Of a stretch of 64,000 nucleotides of DNA, positions 26,024 through 34,232 are shown in pieces. Location: the NCBI GenBank assembly GCA_964491485.1, contig CAZBGV010000006.1:1-64000 (forward strand), given 5' to 3'. This DNA comes from IDS-8 sp964491485. Lineage in GTDB: Bacteria; Pseudomonadota; Gammaproteobacteria; Steroidobacterales; Woeseiaceae. The notes below the pieces were generated by a model. That model ran no database searches. It was not told the origin of the DNA and saw only the letters and a list, made by a program, of their open reading frames with translations. How positions within the stretch are numbered: the first letter of the stretch is position 1; every line of letters starts with the position of its first letter. The position numbers were made by a program, and so were the translations under genes.

Positions 26024-26548
26024 ATGCGCGAAGGAACGACCCGGAATCCGACGCTCACGAGCGAGCGCATCCGGGAGCGTTTCGGCAGTGTCGGCATCGA
26101 GGTGCTCGCCTCCGGCGGGCGCGAGCGAGCTTCGAGCCTGTACAGCCTTACCGACGGCGTGAAGGTGTGTCGCAGCTACGCCCAGGTCGTGTTCGAGCTG
26201 CCGATACCCGAAGCGCTCGCCGCCGAGCACGCACGCGTGCTGGCCGGCGCATCGATCGGCGCCACGTTCAAGGCGGCGGGGTGGTCCATCGAGCGCCGGC
26301 ACCTCTGCGTGGCCGAAACCCGCCTGACCGGGAGGGAGCGCCGCGTCGCCGAGCTCATGCGCATTGCCCCGGACGCCGGGCTCGCGATCCATCGCTACGT
26401 CTTTCGCGTCGCGAAGCACGGCGTCGCGCACGATTACGCCCGCATCACGGAATGGCACCATCCCGATTACCTGCGCGCGGCGGAGCTCGCCCGGATCTAC
26501 GGCCTCACCCTGCCGGAGCCGAACCGCCCGGACTGCTCGGTCGCCTGA
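26024..26548 (+). CDS. Hypothetical protein, possibly chorismate-lyase/UTRA-like fold
   Basis: 174 residues, not recognised. It reads as a mixed alpha/beta soluble domain: SLYSLTDGVKVCRSYAQVVFELP, then LAGASIGATFKAAGWSIERRHL, then a helix (RERRVAELMRIA) and strands (GLAIHRYVFRVAKHGVAHDYARITEWHHPDYL). The alternation and the aromatic/Arg/His-rich last strand recall UTRA or chorismate-lyase folds, but I see no clear signature. The ATG at 26024 is preceded by GGGAG; the frame upstream would cross the inverted-repeat element. It is convergent with the DMT permease gene. Confidence 0.7.
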   Translation: MREGTTRNPTLTSERIRERFGSVGIEVLASGGRERASSLYSLTDGVKVCRSYAQVVFELPIPEALAAEHARVLAGASIGATFKAAGWSIERRHLCVAETRLTGRERRVAELMRIAPDAGLAIHRYVFRVAKHGVAHDYARITEWHHPDYLRAAELARIYGLTLPEPNRPDCSVA

Positions 26549-26561
26549 GAGGCCCGGCCGC

Positions 26562-27479
26562 TCAGCCGGCGCCGTCGACCGCGCCGCGCCGCGGCCAGCG
26601 CACGCCGGCGTGCTCGCGCGTGAGGACGAGAACGTTGCCCGCCATGACCAGCGCGATGCCGACGATGATGTTCACGTGCAGCACGAGCCCCTCGAACAGG
26701 AACGAGAGGAGCAGCGCGACGACCGGGAACATCACCACCGCGTAGCCGGCGCGGTGCGCGCCGATGCGGCCGAGCAGCGTGAGATACGTGCCGAACGCCA
26801 CGATCGAGCCGAACACCGAGAGATACGCGAGCGAGATCACGTACCCCGGGGACGTGTCGAACGTGAAGGTTTTCCCCTGCACCAGCGCGATCAGCCCGGT
26901 GAACACGGTGCCGTACAGCATGCCCCAGGCGTTCGACTGGAGCACCGGCAGCCCGGCCCGCTGGGCATTCTGCGACGCGATGTTGCCGAGCGAGGCGACG
27001 AACGCGCCGCCCACCGCGAGCGCGGCGCCGAACAGGGTGGCGTCGCTGAACGAGAACGTCCGCACCGCCGGCAGGAACAACGCGAGGATGCCGGCAATGC
27101 CGAGCACCGAGCCGGCGAGCACCTTGCCGCCCGCGCGCGTTCCGAAGAACAGCCGCGCATTCGCGATGTTCATCCACAGCATGGTCGAGAACGCGATCGC
27201 GCTGAGCGCCGAGGTGATGTAGACCTGCGCTTGGTAGGTCAGGATGTAGTTCAGGCAGAAGAGCAGCAGGCCGAGCAGCGCGAAGCGCACGTGCGCGGCC
27301 GGCCCGAAGGCGAGCGGCAGGCGCCGCAGCCCGCACCATCCGAACAGCAGCACGGCGGCCAGCGCATAGCGATAGACGATCGAGACCTCCGGCGGCACCA
27401 CGCCGAGCTGGAACTCGATCGCGAGCCATGTCGAGCCCCAGATCAGGATGGTGATCAGGTACAGGACGCGGTTGTCCAT
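26562..27479 (-). CDS. EamA/DMT-family permease
   Basis: 305-residue inner-membrane transporter of the drug/metabolite superfamily with about ten hydrophobic segments in two EamA repeats. It begins RVLYLITILIWGSTWLAIEF, which carries the WGSTWLAI family motif, and the second repeat has SLAYLSVFGSIVAFGTYLTLLGRIG. It is divergent from a MocR-type regulator; such regulators commonly control a neighbouring permease or PLP enzyme, so this permease is a likely target. The substrate (amino acid, amine or nucleoside) is not evident. Confidence 0.9.
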   Translation of the reverse strand: MDNRVLYLITILIWGSTWLAIEFQLGVVPPEVSIVYRYALAAVLLFGWCGLRRLPLAFGPAAHVRFALLGLLLFCLNYILTYQAQVYITSALSAIAFSTMLWMNIANARLFFGTRAGGKVLAGSVLGIAGILALFLPAVRTFSFSDATLFGAALAVGGAFVASLGNIASQNAQRAGLPVLQSNAWGMLYGTVFTGLIALVQGKTFTFDTSPGYVISLAYLSVFGSIVAFGTYLTLLGRIGAHRAGYAVVMFPVVALLLSFLFEGLVLHVNIIVGIALVMAGNVLVLTREHAGVRWPRRGAVDGAG

Positions 27480-27511
27480 CGCGCGCTACTCCGGGGAAGC
27501 GTCGGGAGCGT

Positions 27512-27541
27512 TTGACTGTACAACCGTTTTGAGACTATAAC
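27512..27541 (+). promoter_or_regulatory. Sigma-70-like promoter in the DMT/MocR divergent region
   Basis: TTGACT, an 18-bp spacer and TATAAC, ending 36 bp before the MocR-regulator ATG. The 98-bp divergent region must also hold the permease promoter and probably the regulator's own binding site. Confidence 0.5.
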
Positions 27542-27577
27542 AGAGTCAATTTTCGAAAAATGTGATGTGAACAGTTC

Positions 27578-29041
27578 ATGCTTGCGCCCGACAGGGACGA
27601 CGGCGATTACCTGTATCGCCAGGTCATCGACCTGATATCCGGGAACATCGAGTCCGGCGCGCTGCGCCCGGGGGATCGCCTCCCGTCCCTGCGCCGCATG
27701 AGCGCGCGCATCGGCGTCAGCGTGCCCACGGTACGGCAGGCCTACCTGGAGCTCGAGCGCCAGCGGCGCGTCGAGTCGCGTCCGCAGTCGGGCTATTACG
27801 TCCGGGCGCTGAACGAGAACGAGCGCGTGCACGCCGCTCCGAAGCTGCGGCGCAGCGCGCGGCCGGTGCCGGTGGGTTGCCGCAGCCTCATGGAGCGGGT
27901 AGCCGACGGCATTCACCGCCCCGGCGCCCTGCCCTTCGCCATCACGAATCCATGCATGGCGCGGCCGGCCGCCAGGGCACTGCACCGTACGATGAAGCGG
28001 GTCATGGCGCGGGCCGAGGAAAAGAGCCTCGGATATGCGCCCGGTTTCGGCGACCCCGGCCTGCGCCGCCAGATCGCCTATCGCTATCTCGACACGCTCG
28101 GCAGCGTCGTCGAGCCCGACGACATCTGCATCACCAACGGCGGCCAGGAGGCCCTGCTGATCGCGCTCTCGGCGGTGGCCGGCAAAGGCGACGTGATCGC
28201 GGTCGAGTCCCCTACCTACCACGGCCTGCTCGAGCTGATCGACAGCTTGGGGATGCTCGCGGTCGAGGTGCAGACCTGCCCGGAGGAAGGCGTCGAGCTC
28301 GACGCGCTGGCACAGACGCTGGACGCGCATCCGGTGAAGGCCTGCATGTTCTCCACCACCCTCAACAACCCGCTCGGCGTGGCGATGCCGGATGCGAAGC
28401 GCGAGGCGCTCGTGCGCCTGCTCGCCGAGCGCGAGGTGCCCCTGATCGAGGACGACGTGTACGGCGAGCTGCTGTTCGACGGCCGGCGCCCGACGCCCGC
28501 TGCCTTCCACTCGCGGGACGGGCGGGTGCTGACCGTCGGCTCGTTCTCCAAGACCGCGGCTCCCGGGTACCGCATCGGCTGGCTGCTCGCCGGGCGCTAT
28601 CGCGAGCGCATCAGCCGCCTGAAACGCTCGTACTCCTGCACGTCGGGACTGCTGCAGCAGCTCACGCTCGCCGAGTTCCTGGCCGGCGGCGAGTACGATC
28701 GGTACCTGAAGGGCCTGCGGCCCGTGCTCCGCTGCAATGCCGAGCGCATGAGCGCGGCCGTCGCGTGCCATTTTCCGCCGGAGACGCGCACCTCCAAGCC
28801 GGTCGGCGGCTCCGTCCTCTGGCTCGAGCTGCCTGCCGGCATCGACACGGAAACGTTGTTCGAGATCGCCCTGGACGACGGCATCAGCATCGCGCCCGGC
28901 CGCATCTTCTCGCCCGCCGCCCGCTACCGGAACTGCATCCGCCTGAGCTTCGGCCTGCCGTGGACCGACGCGGTCGAGGACGGGCTTGCGCGCCTCGGGC
29001 GCCGCGTCTGCGAGCTCGCCGCCCCGCGGCGAAGCCGTTGA
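27578..29041 (+). CDS. MocR-family transcriptional regulator (GntR wHTH fused to aminotransferase-like domain)
   Basis: 487 residues. Residues 10-75 form a GntR winged helix (LYRQVIDLISGNIESGALRPGD, then LPSLRRMSARIGVSVPTVRQAY). From about residue 110 it continues as a fold-type I PLP domain with GYAPGFGDPGLRRQIA, TNGGQEALLIAL, EDDVYGELLFD and SFSKTAAPGYRIGW. The Lys in SFSKT should bind PLP. These proteins sense PLP or an amino compound and usually control adjacent genes. Here the divergent EamA permease, and possibly the MFS gene downstream, are candidates. Confidence 0.93.
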   Translation: MLAPDRDDGDYLYRQVIDLISGNIESGALRPGDRLPSLRRMSARIGVSVPTVRQAYLELERQRRVESRPQSGYYVRALNENERVHAAPKLRRSARPVPVGCRSLMERVADGIHRPGALPFAITNPCMARPAARALHRTMKRVMARAEEKSLGYAPGFGDPGLRRQIAYRYLDTLGSVVEPDDICITNGGQEALLIALSAVAGKGDVIAVESPTYHGLLELIDSLGMLAVEVQTCPEEGVELDALAQTLDAHPVKACMFSTTLNNPLGVAMPDAKREALVRLLAEREVPLIEDDVYGELLFDGRRPTPAAFHSRDGRVLTVGSFSKTAAPGYRIGWLLAGRYRERISRLKRSYSCTSGLLQQLTLAEFLAGGEYDRYLKGLRPVLRCNAERMSAAVACHFPPETRTSKPVGGSVLWLELPAGIDTETLFEIALDDGISIAPGRIFSPAARYRNCIRLSFGLPWTDAVEDGLARLGRRVCELAAPRRSR

Positions 29042-29106
29042 CGGAAAATTTTCGCGAAACGCGATCCCTGCCCGCTGCGACGCTTTCATCGCCGCGCCTT
29101 TTGCCC

Positions 29107-29112
29107 TATAAC
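29107..29112 (+). promoter_or_regulatory. Possible -10 box before the MFS gene
   Basis: TATAAC, with a weak TTTCAT 17 bp upstream (29084-29089), 38 bp before the MFS start codon. Weak evidence. Confidence 0.3.
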
Positions 29113-29150
29113 TCGGCGCCTGTCGGGCCGCTCCTTCCCCACTGCATCCC

Positions 29151-30386
29151 ATGATCCGCGCCATCGCGTCCGTCGCCGCGCTCCTCACCGGAGTGGCCAT
29201 CCTCCTCACCGGCCAGGGGCTGCAGGGCGTGCTGCTGCCCGTGCGCGCAGCGCTGGAGGATTTCTCGAGCTTCGCCATCGGCCTGTTCGGCGCCGCCTAC
29301 TTTCTCGGGTTCGTGCTCGGCTGCCTGCGCGGGCCGCGGCTCGTGCAAAGCGTCGGTCACGTGCGGGTGTTCGCGGCCATGACCGCGCTCGCGTCGGCGA
29401 CGCCGCTGCTGCACGGCCTGTGGATCAACCTCGGCTCGTGGATGGTGCTGCGCTGCCTCTCCGGCTTCTGCTTCGCGGTGCTCTACATCGTCATCGAGAG
29501 CTGGCTGAACGAGGCGGCCACCAACGAGAACCGCGGCTCGGTGTTTTCCGCCTACGTCTTCATCAACATGACCATGCTGGCCGTCGGCCAGCAGATGATG
29601 CTGCTCGACACGCCGGCCGCGATGACCCTGTTCGCGCTCACCTCCGTGCTCGTCTCGCTGGCGGCCCTGCCGGTCGTGCTGTCGACGGCGCCTTCGCCGC
29701 GCCAGGTGCAGGACGTGAAGCTCGACCTGCCGAAGCTTTATGACACCTCCCCGGCCGGCATGCTGGGCAGCCTCGCGAGCGGGCTCGCGAACGGCTCGTT
29801 CTGGTCGCTGGCGCCGGTGTTTGCGATCAGCATCTCGTCGGACGTGGCGCTGACGGCCTGGTTCATGACCGCCGCGGTGATCGGCGGCGCGGCCAGCCAG
29901 TGGCCGCTCGGCGCCCTCTCCGACCGGATCGACCGGCGCTACGTGATGGCGATGTGCACGATTTTCGGCGTCGCCGTGTCCGCCGCGATCCTCTCGCTCG
30001 GCGCTGCGCTGTCCCCGGCCGCCATCGTGCTTCTCGGCGGCCTCTGGGGCGTCGCGGCCTTCCCCGTCTACTCCGTTGCCGTCGCGCACTCGAACGATCA
30101 CGCGGCCGAGAACGAGTTCGTCGTGGTCTCGAGCGGGCTCTTGCTCATGTACGGCATCGGCGCCGTGATCGGGCCGCTGGCGGCGTCCGGTCTCATGCAG
30201 GTCATCGGCCCCGCCGGGCTCTATGCCTTCACCGGCGCGATCCACCTGGCGCTGCTCGGCTACCTGTTCGTCCGCCGCTACCGGCGCTCGCCCGCGGCCG
30301 CCGAAGAGCAGATCGCCTTCACCGAGGCGCTCACCGCGGCGCACACCACCTCGCAGGTCTACGAGCACGAAGTCGAAACGTCCTGA
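29151..30386 (+). CDS. Major facilitator superfamily transporter (YcaD-like)
   Basis: 411 residues with twelve hydrophobic segments. Family wording matches the YcaD group: the N-terminal TGVAILLTGQGLQGVLLPVRA, GAAYFLGFVLGCLRGPRLV, IESWLNEAATNENRGSVF and the mid-protein SQWPLGALSDRIDRRYVM (MFS loop motif). The C-terminal tail is soluble (SPAAAEEQIAFTEALTAAHTTSQVYEHEVETS). It follows the MocR gene by 109 bp with its own possible -10 box. The substrate is unknown. Confidence 0.92.
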   Translation: MIRAIASVAALLTGVAILLTGQGLQGVLLPVRAALEDFSSFAIGLFGAAYFLGFVLGCLRGPRLVQSVGHVRVFAAMTALASATPLLHGLWINLGSWMVLRCLSGFCFAVLYIVIESWLNEAATNENRGSVFSAYVFINMTMLAVGQQMMLLDTPAAMTLFALTSVLVSLAALPVVLSTAPSPRQVQDVKLDLPKLYDTSPAGMLGSLASGLANGSFWSLAPVFAISISSDVALTAWFMTAAVIGGAASQWPLGALSDRIDRRYVMAMCTIFGVAVSAAILSLGAALSPAAIVLLGGLWGVAAFPVYSVAVAHSNDHAAENEFVVVSSGLLLMYGIGAVIGPLAASGLMQVIGPAGLYAFTGAIHLALLGYLFVRRYRRSPAAAEEQIAFTEALTAAHTTSQVYEHEVETS

Positions 30387-30405
30387 CCGGCTTCCGGCCG
30401 CCGCC

Positions 30406-30491
30406 GCAGGAGCCCGCCATGCGGGCGACCCCGACGTGCATCGTGGCGCCGCAACCTTCTTCGTTCGGTCGCGCGCGCGGCGGCGCTCCTG
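30406..30491. repeat. Diverged REP doublet
   Basis: GCAGGAGCCCGCCATGCGGGCGACC (30406 on) and, 35 to 40 bp later, a degraded inverted copy GGTCGCGCGCGCGGCGGCGCTCCTG. Sits just after the MFS stop codon. Confidence 0.75.
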
Positions 30492-30668
30492 AAAGCGGCG
30501 GCCGGGGTTTTCGTCAAAAAGCGGGCGGTCACGACCATCAATGGTCGAGTGGGGAGCGTTTCGCGTTAAGCACGGGTTCAGGTTGCTCCGCGTAGCCTTT
30601 GTGGCACGATGGCTCAGGGTGCGGGTCCAAGGAAGGACGCGGTCCCCGGCCGCGGACAGGAGAGGCAC

Positions 30669-32591
30669 ATGAGGACGCTGACCACATACCGCATGCTGCG
30701 CGCGAGCTGGCTGCTGGCAGTCGCAGCGCTCTTTGCCGGCCCTCCCGCGTGGTCCCAGGTGCCCGTCGACGCCGAGGGCAACCCGCTCGACGCGGAGGTC
30801 GTCGGGGATGCGCCCGGCGACGCGACGGCTGCCGCGGGCGAGGCCACGGCCCCCGCGGAAACGCTGTCCGCGAAGGAGCTCGACGAGCTGGTGGGCCGGA
30901 TCGCCCTTTACCCCGACGACCTGCTTGCCGTCGTGCTGCCGGCGTCCGCCTACCCGCTGCAGATCGTCGAGGCCGCACGGTTCCTCGACGCGCTCGAGGA
31001 CAACCCCGATCTCAAGCCGGACGAGTCCTGGGACGACTCGGTGGTGGCGCTGCTCAACTACCCGGAAGTCGTCCGGATGATGAACGAGGATCTCGACTGG
31101 ACGTATGCGCTCGGCGAGGCGGTCGTCGCGCAGCAGGCCGACGTGATCGACGCCATCGAGCGCTTCCGCGATCGCGCGTACGCCGCCGGCAACCTGAAAA
31201 GCGACGACCGCCAGACCGTCACCCGCGACGACAACGGCGTCATCGAGATCGCGCCGGCGAGCGAGGAAACCATCTACGTGCCGTACTACGAGCCCAAGCG
31301 GGTCGTCGTGTACCAGCCGACGCCGGTCTATCACTATTACCCGCGGCCCTGCCCGGTGTACTACTACCCTTACCCGTTCGGTTACTCGTTCGCCTCCGGT
31401 TACTTCTGGGGCGTGACGACGGCGTTCCAGATCAGCTGGCTCACGCACCATGTGCACGTCCTCCACCACAGCTACTGGGGCCATCCGTATTTCGGGCACA
31501 GCTATTTCACCGACCGCTGGTGGTATCGCCGGCCGAGCATCCACGTGCACAACACGTTCTACGTGAACAACAACCGGCATCGCCCGGCGCATCACGAGCG
31601 CGATGGCGACCTCTGGCGCCCGCGCCGGCACAGCGGCGCGGCGCTCGACCGCCGCGGCTTTCGCGAGGCGTATTACACGGATCGCCGGCAGCGCTCGGAC
31701 ACGGGCTATACACGCGGCTTCGATGCGAGCCGTGCGCGCGGCGACGCGCTGCGCGGGGACGTGGCCTCGCGGCTCGCCGGTAGTCGCGACCGTGACCGGA
31801 GCACGCGGCTCACGCCCGACCGGGCCGACGCGAGCTCCCGCCGGGCGAGCGACGCCGCCATCCCCGACCGCCGCGACCGCGCCGACGTCGCGCGCCGCGC
31901 CGGGGACGACACCATCCGGTTCCGCTCCCGCGACGGCAGCGCCGGCGATACCGCTATCCGCTTCCGCTCGCGCGACGGCAACGCCGGCAACGATGCCATC
32001 CGGTTCCGCTCGCGCGACGGCAGCGCCGGCGATACGGCCATCCGCTTCCGCTCGCGCGACGGCAACGCCGCCGACACGGCGCTTCGCCCCCGGCCGCGCG
32101 CGGGCAGCACGAGCGAAAGCCGCGCGACGGACCGCAACACCGTCGAGCGGCCGGTCACGCCGCGCGCCGTCCCCGGCCCGACGCTGCGCGAGCGGCCCGC
32201 GCTGCAGCGGGATGCGGAGCCCGCCCGGCGCGCCGCCTCGCCGCGCGCGCTCGAGCGCTCGTCACCTTCCAGCCGGTCCCCTTCCGGCATGTCGCGCGCC
32301 GCCCCGAGCGTGAGCCGGCCCGCGCCAAGCGTGAGCCGGCCGTCACCAAGCGTGAGCCGACCCGCGCCGAGCGCCGCGCCGCCGGCGCCCAGTGTGAGCC
32401 GGCCGTCATCGAGCGTTAGCCGTCCTTCCCCGAGTGTGAGCCGACCTTCGCCGAGCGTGAGCCGGCCGTCGCCGAGCGCCTCGCGGCCTTCGTCGCACAT
32501 GAGCCGGCCCTCCGCGTCTTCGAGCCGTGCCTCGCCAGCGCCGCGCTCGCGCGCCGCCTCGCCCTCCACGCGCCGGCAAAACCGCGACTGA
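30669..32591 (+). CDS. DUF3300 exported protein with long repetitive C-terminus
   Basis: 640 residues, unknown function. Signal peptide (LRASWLLAVAALFAGPPAWSQ) then the DUF3300 domain (about residues 50-260): ELDELVGRIALYPDDLLAVVLPAS, YPLQIVEAARFLDA, LNYPEVVRMMNEDLDWTYALG and ETIYVPYYEPKRVVVYQP, ending in Tyr/His/Trp-rich sequence around HHYW. The rest is low-complexity and very basic: four 14-residue repeats of the type DTAIRFRSRDGNAG, an Arg/Ala/Pro region, then eleven 7-residue PSVSRPx repeats. The GGAGAGG before ATG 30669 fixes the start. DUF3300 proteins are common in proteobacteria, but the repeat tail is not part of the domain and is probably fast-evolving. Confidence 0.88.
   Translation: MRTLTTYRMLRASWLLAVAALFAGPPAWSQVPVDAEGNPLDAEVVGDAPGDATAAAGEATAPAETLSAKELDELVGRIALYPDDLLAVVLPASAYPLQIVEAARFLDALEDNPDLKPDESWDDSVVALLNYPEVVRMMNEDLDWTYALGEAVVAQQADVIDAIERFRDRAYAAGNLKSDDRQTVTRDDNGVIEIAPASEETIYVPYYEPKRVVVYQPTPVYHYYPRPCPVYYYPYPFGYSFASGYFWGVTTAFQISWLTHHVHVLHHSYWGHPYFGHSYFTDRWWYRRPSIHVHNTFYVNNNRHRPAHHERDGDLWRPRRHSGAALDRRGFREAYYTDRRQRSDTGYTRGFDASRARGDALRGDVASRLAGSRDRDRSTRLTPDRADASSRRASDAAIPDRRDRADVARRAGDDTIRFRSRDGSAGDTAIRFRSRDGNAGNDAIRFRSRDGSAGDTAIRFRSRDGNAADTALRPRPRAGSTSESRATDRNTVERPVTPRAVPGPTLRERPALQRDAEPARRAASPRALERSSPSSRSPSGMSRAAPSVSRPAPSVSRPSPSVSRPAPSAAPPAPSVSRPSSSVSRPSPSVSRPSPSVSRPSPSASRPSSHMSRPSASSSRASPAPRSRAASPSTRRQNRD
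31905..32072 (+). repeat. Coding minisatellite, 42-bp unit, four copies
   Basis: Four in-frame copies encode variants of DTAIRFRSRDGNAG; a fifth, degenerate copy continues to about 32114. Alternate copies share the same variants (SAG/NAG), suggesting that an 84-bp pair was duplicated. Confidence 0.9.
32304..32534 (+). repeat. Coding minisatellite, 21-bp unit, about eleven copies
   Basis: In-frame tandem units encoding PSVSRPA/PSVSRPS with Ser, Ala or His-Met substitutions. Lies at the C-terminal end of the DUF3300 protein. Confidence 0.9.
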
Positions 32592-32611
32592 TCGATCCGC
32601 ATCCATGCCGT

Positions 32612-32641
32612 GCCTGCCCGCCGCGATGACGGCGGGCAGGC
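32612..32641 (+). terminator. Stem-loop after the DUF3300 gene
   Basis: Perfect 12-bp stem GCCTGCCCGCCG / CGGCGGGCAGGC with loop CGATGA, 21 bp after the DUF3300 stop. No T tract follows, so it may act as an mRNA end stabiliser rather than a true terminator. Confidence 0.5.
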
Positions 32642-32674
32642 GCGCGAGCGCCTTGAGGAGCGGTACCGGCCGAC

Positions 32675-32821
32675 TCAGGGCTTGGGCGGATCGTCCGGCG
32701 CCGGACGGCCCTCGTCAGGGCCCGCGTCGGGCTCGTCGGAGGACAGCTCCCACGCGATGTAGGCGATCGCCACGCAGATCGCGATGGCGAGGAACACCAC
32801 TATGAGGGAAAGCAGGTTCAT
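32675..32821 (-). CDS. Possible small single-span membrane protein
   Basis: 48 residues, unknown. MNLLSLIVVFLAIAICVAIA is a clear transmembrane helix, followed by YIAWELSSDEPD and an acidic Pro-rich tail. No good Shine-Dalgarno sequence is seen, only GGCGGCGG. It is antisense to the short gap between the DUF3300 and dipeptidase genes. The clean helix/charged-tail pattern is unlikely to arise by chance, but the weak start signal keeps confidence modest. Confidence 0.45.
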   Translation of the reverse strand: MNLLSLIVVFLAIAICVAIAYIAWELSSDEPDAGPDEGRPAPDDPPKP

Positions 32822-32963
32822 GGCGCCGCCGCCGCACCGGGGACGATGCTCATTGTAGCGCGCGCCGGCGGCCGGGATGGCGGCGGCACAGCGCCGCTTG
32901 GGTCTGGCAGCGGCCTTTCCCTATACTCTGCCCTCCTTGCGAACCTGTCCCCGGGGGGATGCC

Positions 32964-34232
32964 ATGATCAGAGCCGCCATCGCCACGTGCTTCGCCTGCG
33001 CCGCGTTCCTCGCCGCCTGCACGCCGGAACCGCAGGCAACGGCCGACACCGCGGCACCGGAAGCGGGCGCGGCCGCGGCCGCCGATCTCGCCCTGCGCGC
33101 ACGCGACATCGCGCTCTCGTCGATCATCGTCGACACGCACATCGACGTGCCCTGGCGCCTGCACGAGGAATGGGTGGACGTCACCGTGGCGACGGACGGC
33201 GGCGATTTCGATTACCCGCGCGCCGTCGCCGGCGGCCTGAATGCCGCATTCATGTCCATCTACACGCCGGCCGCGCTGGAGGCGGAAGGCAAGTCGAAGG
33301 CGCTGGCCGAGGAGATGATCGATTCCGTCGAGAAGGTCGTGGCCTCCGCGCCGGAGAAGTTCGCCTTTGCCTGGTCGCCCGCGGACGTCGAGCGGAATTT
33401 CGAGAAGGGGCTGATCTCCCTGCCGATGGGTATGGAAAACGGCTCACCGCTCGCCGGCGACATCGCGAACGTGCGGCATTTCTACGAGCGCGGCATCCGT
33501 TACATCACGCTCGCTCACAGCCTGTCCAACGCGCTTTCCGATTCTTCCTACGACGACAACAAGCGCTGGGGCGGCCTGAGCGACTTCGGCGTCGAAGTCG
33601 TGCACGAGATGAACCGCCTCGGCATCATCGTCGACGTGAGCCACATCTCCGACGGGGCGTTCGCGGACGTGCTGGACGTGACGCGCGCTCCCGTGGTCGC
33701 AACACACTCGTCCTGCCGGCACTTCACGCCCGGGTTCGAGCGCAACATGAGTGACGAGATGATCACCCGGCTCGCGGACAACGGCGGTCTCATCATGATC
33801 AACTTCGGCTCGTCGTTCCTCACCGCGGAGGCGAATGCCTACAGCGACGCCTTCGGCGACGCCTACGACGCGAGGTTCGAAGGCAACGGCGACGACGAGC
33901 CGTCCGAAGAAGAACAGAAGCAGTTCCGCGACGACTACGAGGCGGAACACGGACCCTTCCCGTACGCGACGCTCGACGACGTGCTCGATCACTTCGACCA
34001 CGTCGTCCAGCTCGTCGGCATCGATCACGTCGGCATCGGATCGGACTTCGACGGCGTGGGCGACAGCCTGCCGACCGGACTGAAAGACGTGTCGGCGTAC
34101 CCGCACCTCGTCCGCGGGCTGCTCGAGCGCGGCTACGGCGAAACGGAGATCAGGAAGATCCTCGGGCAGAATTTCCTGCGTGTCTGGCGCGAAGTCGAGG
34201 CGGTGGCGAAGGATCTCCAGGCCGAAGCCTGA
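32964..34232 (+). CDS. Membrane dipeptidase (M19, renal dipeptidase-like), lipoprotein
   Basis: 422-residue zinc dipeptidase. Lipoprotein signal MIRAAIATCFACAAFLAAC. VDTHID supplies the first His-x-Asp zinc ligands, then YITLAHSLSN, IIVDVSHISDGAF, VVATHSSCR and the Asp in DHVGIGSDFDGV. HLVRGLLERGYGETEIRKILGQNFLRVW is the conserved C-terminus. A roughly 30-residue insertion rich in Asp/Glu (DDEPSEEEQKQFRDDYEAEHG) is seen after the TAEAN segment. GGGGGGA lies 6 bases before the ATG. It hydrolyses dipeptides, including those with a C-terminal D residue in known relatives. Confidence 0.94.
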   Translation: MIRAAIATCFACAAFLAACTPEPQATADTAAPEAGAAAAADLALRARDIALSSIIVDTHIDVPWRLHEEWVDVTVATDGGDFDYPRAVAGGLNAAFMSIYTPAALEAEGKSKALAEEMIDSVEKVVASAPEKFAFAWSPADVERNFEKGLISLPMGMENGSPLAGDIANVRHFYERGIRYITLAHSLSNALSDSSYDDNKRWGGLSDFGVEVVHEMNRLGIIVDVSHISDGAFADVLDVTRAPVVATHSSCRHFTPGFERNMSDEMITRLADNGGLIMINFGSSFLTAEANAYSDAFGDAYDARFEGNGDDEPSEEEQKQFRDDYEAEHGPFPYATLDDVLDHFDHVVQLVGIDHVGIGSDFDGVGDSLPTGLKDVSAYPHLVRGLLERGYGETEIRKILGQNFLRVWREVEAVAKDLQAEA

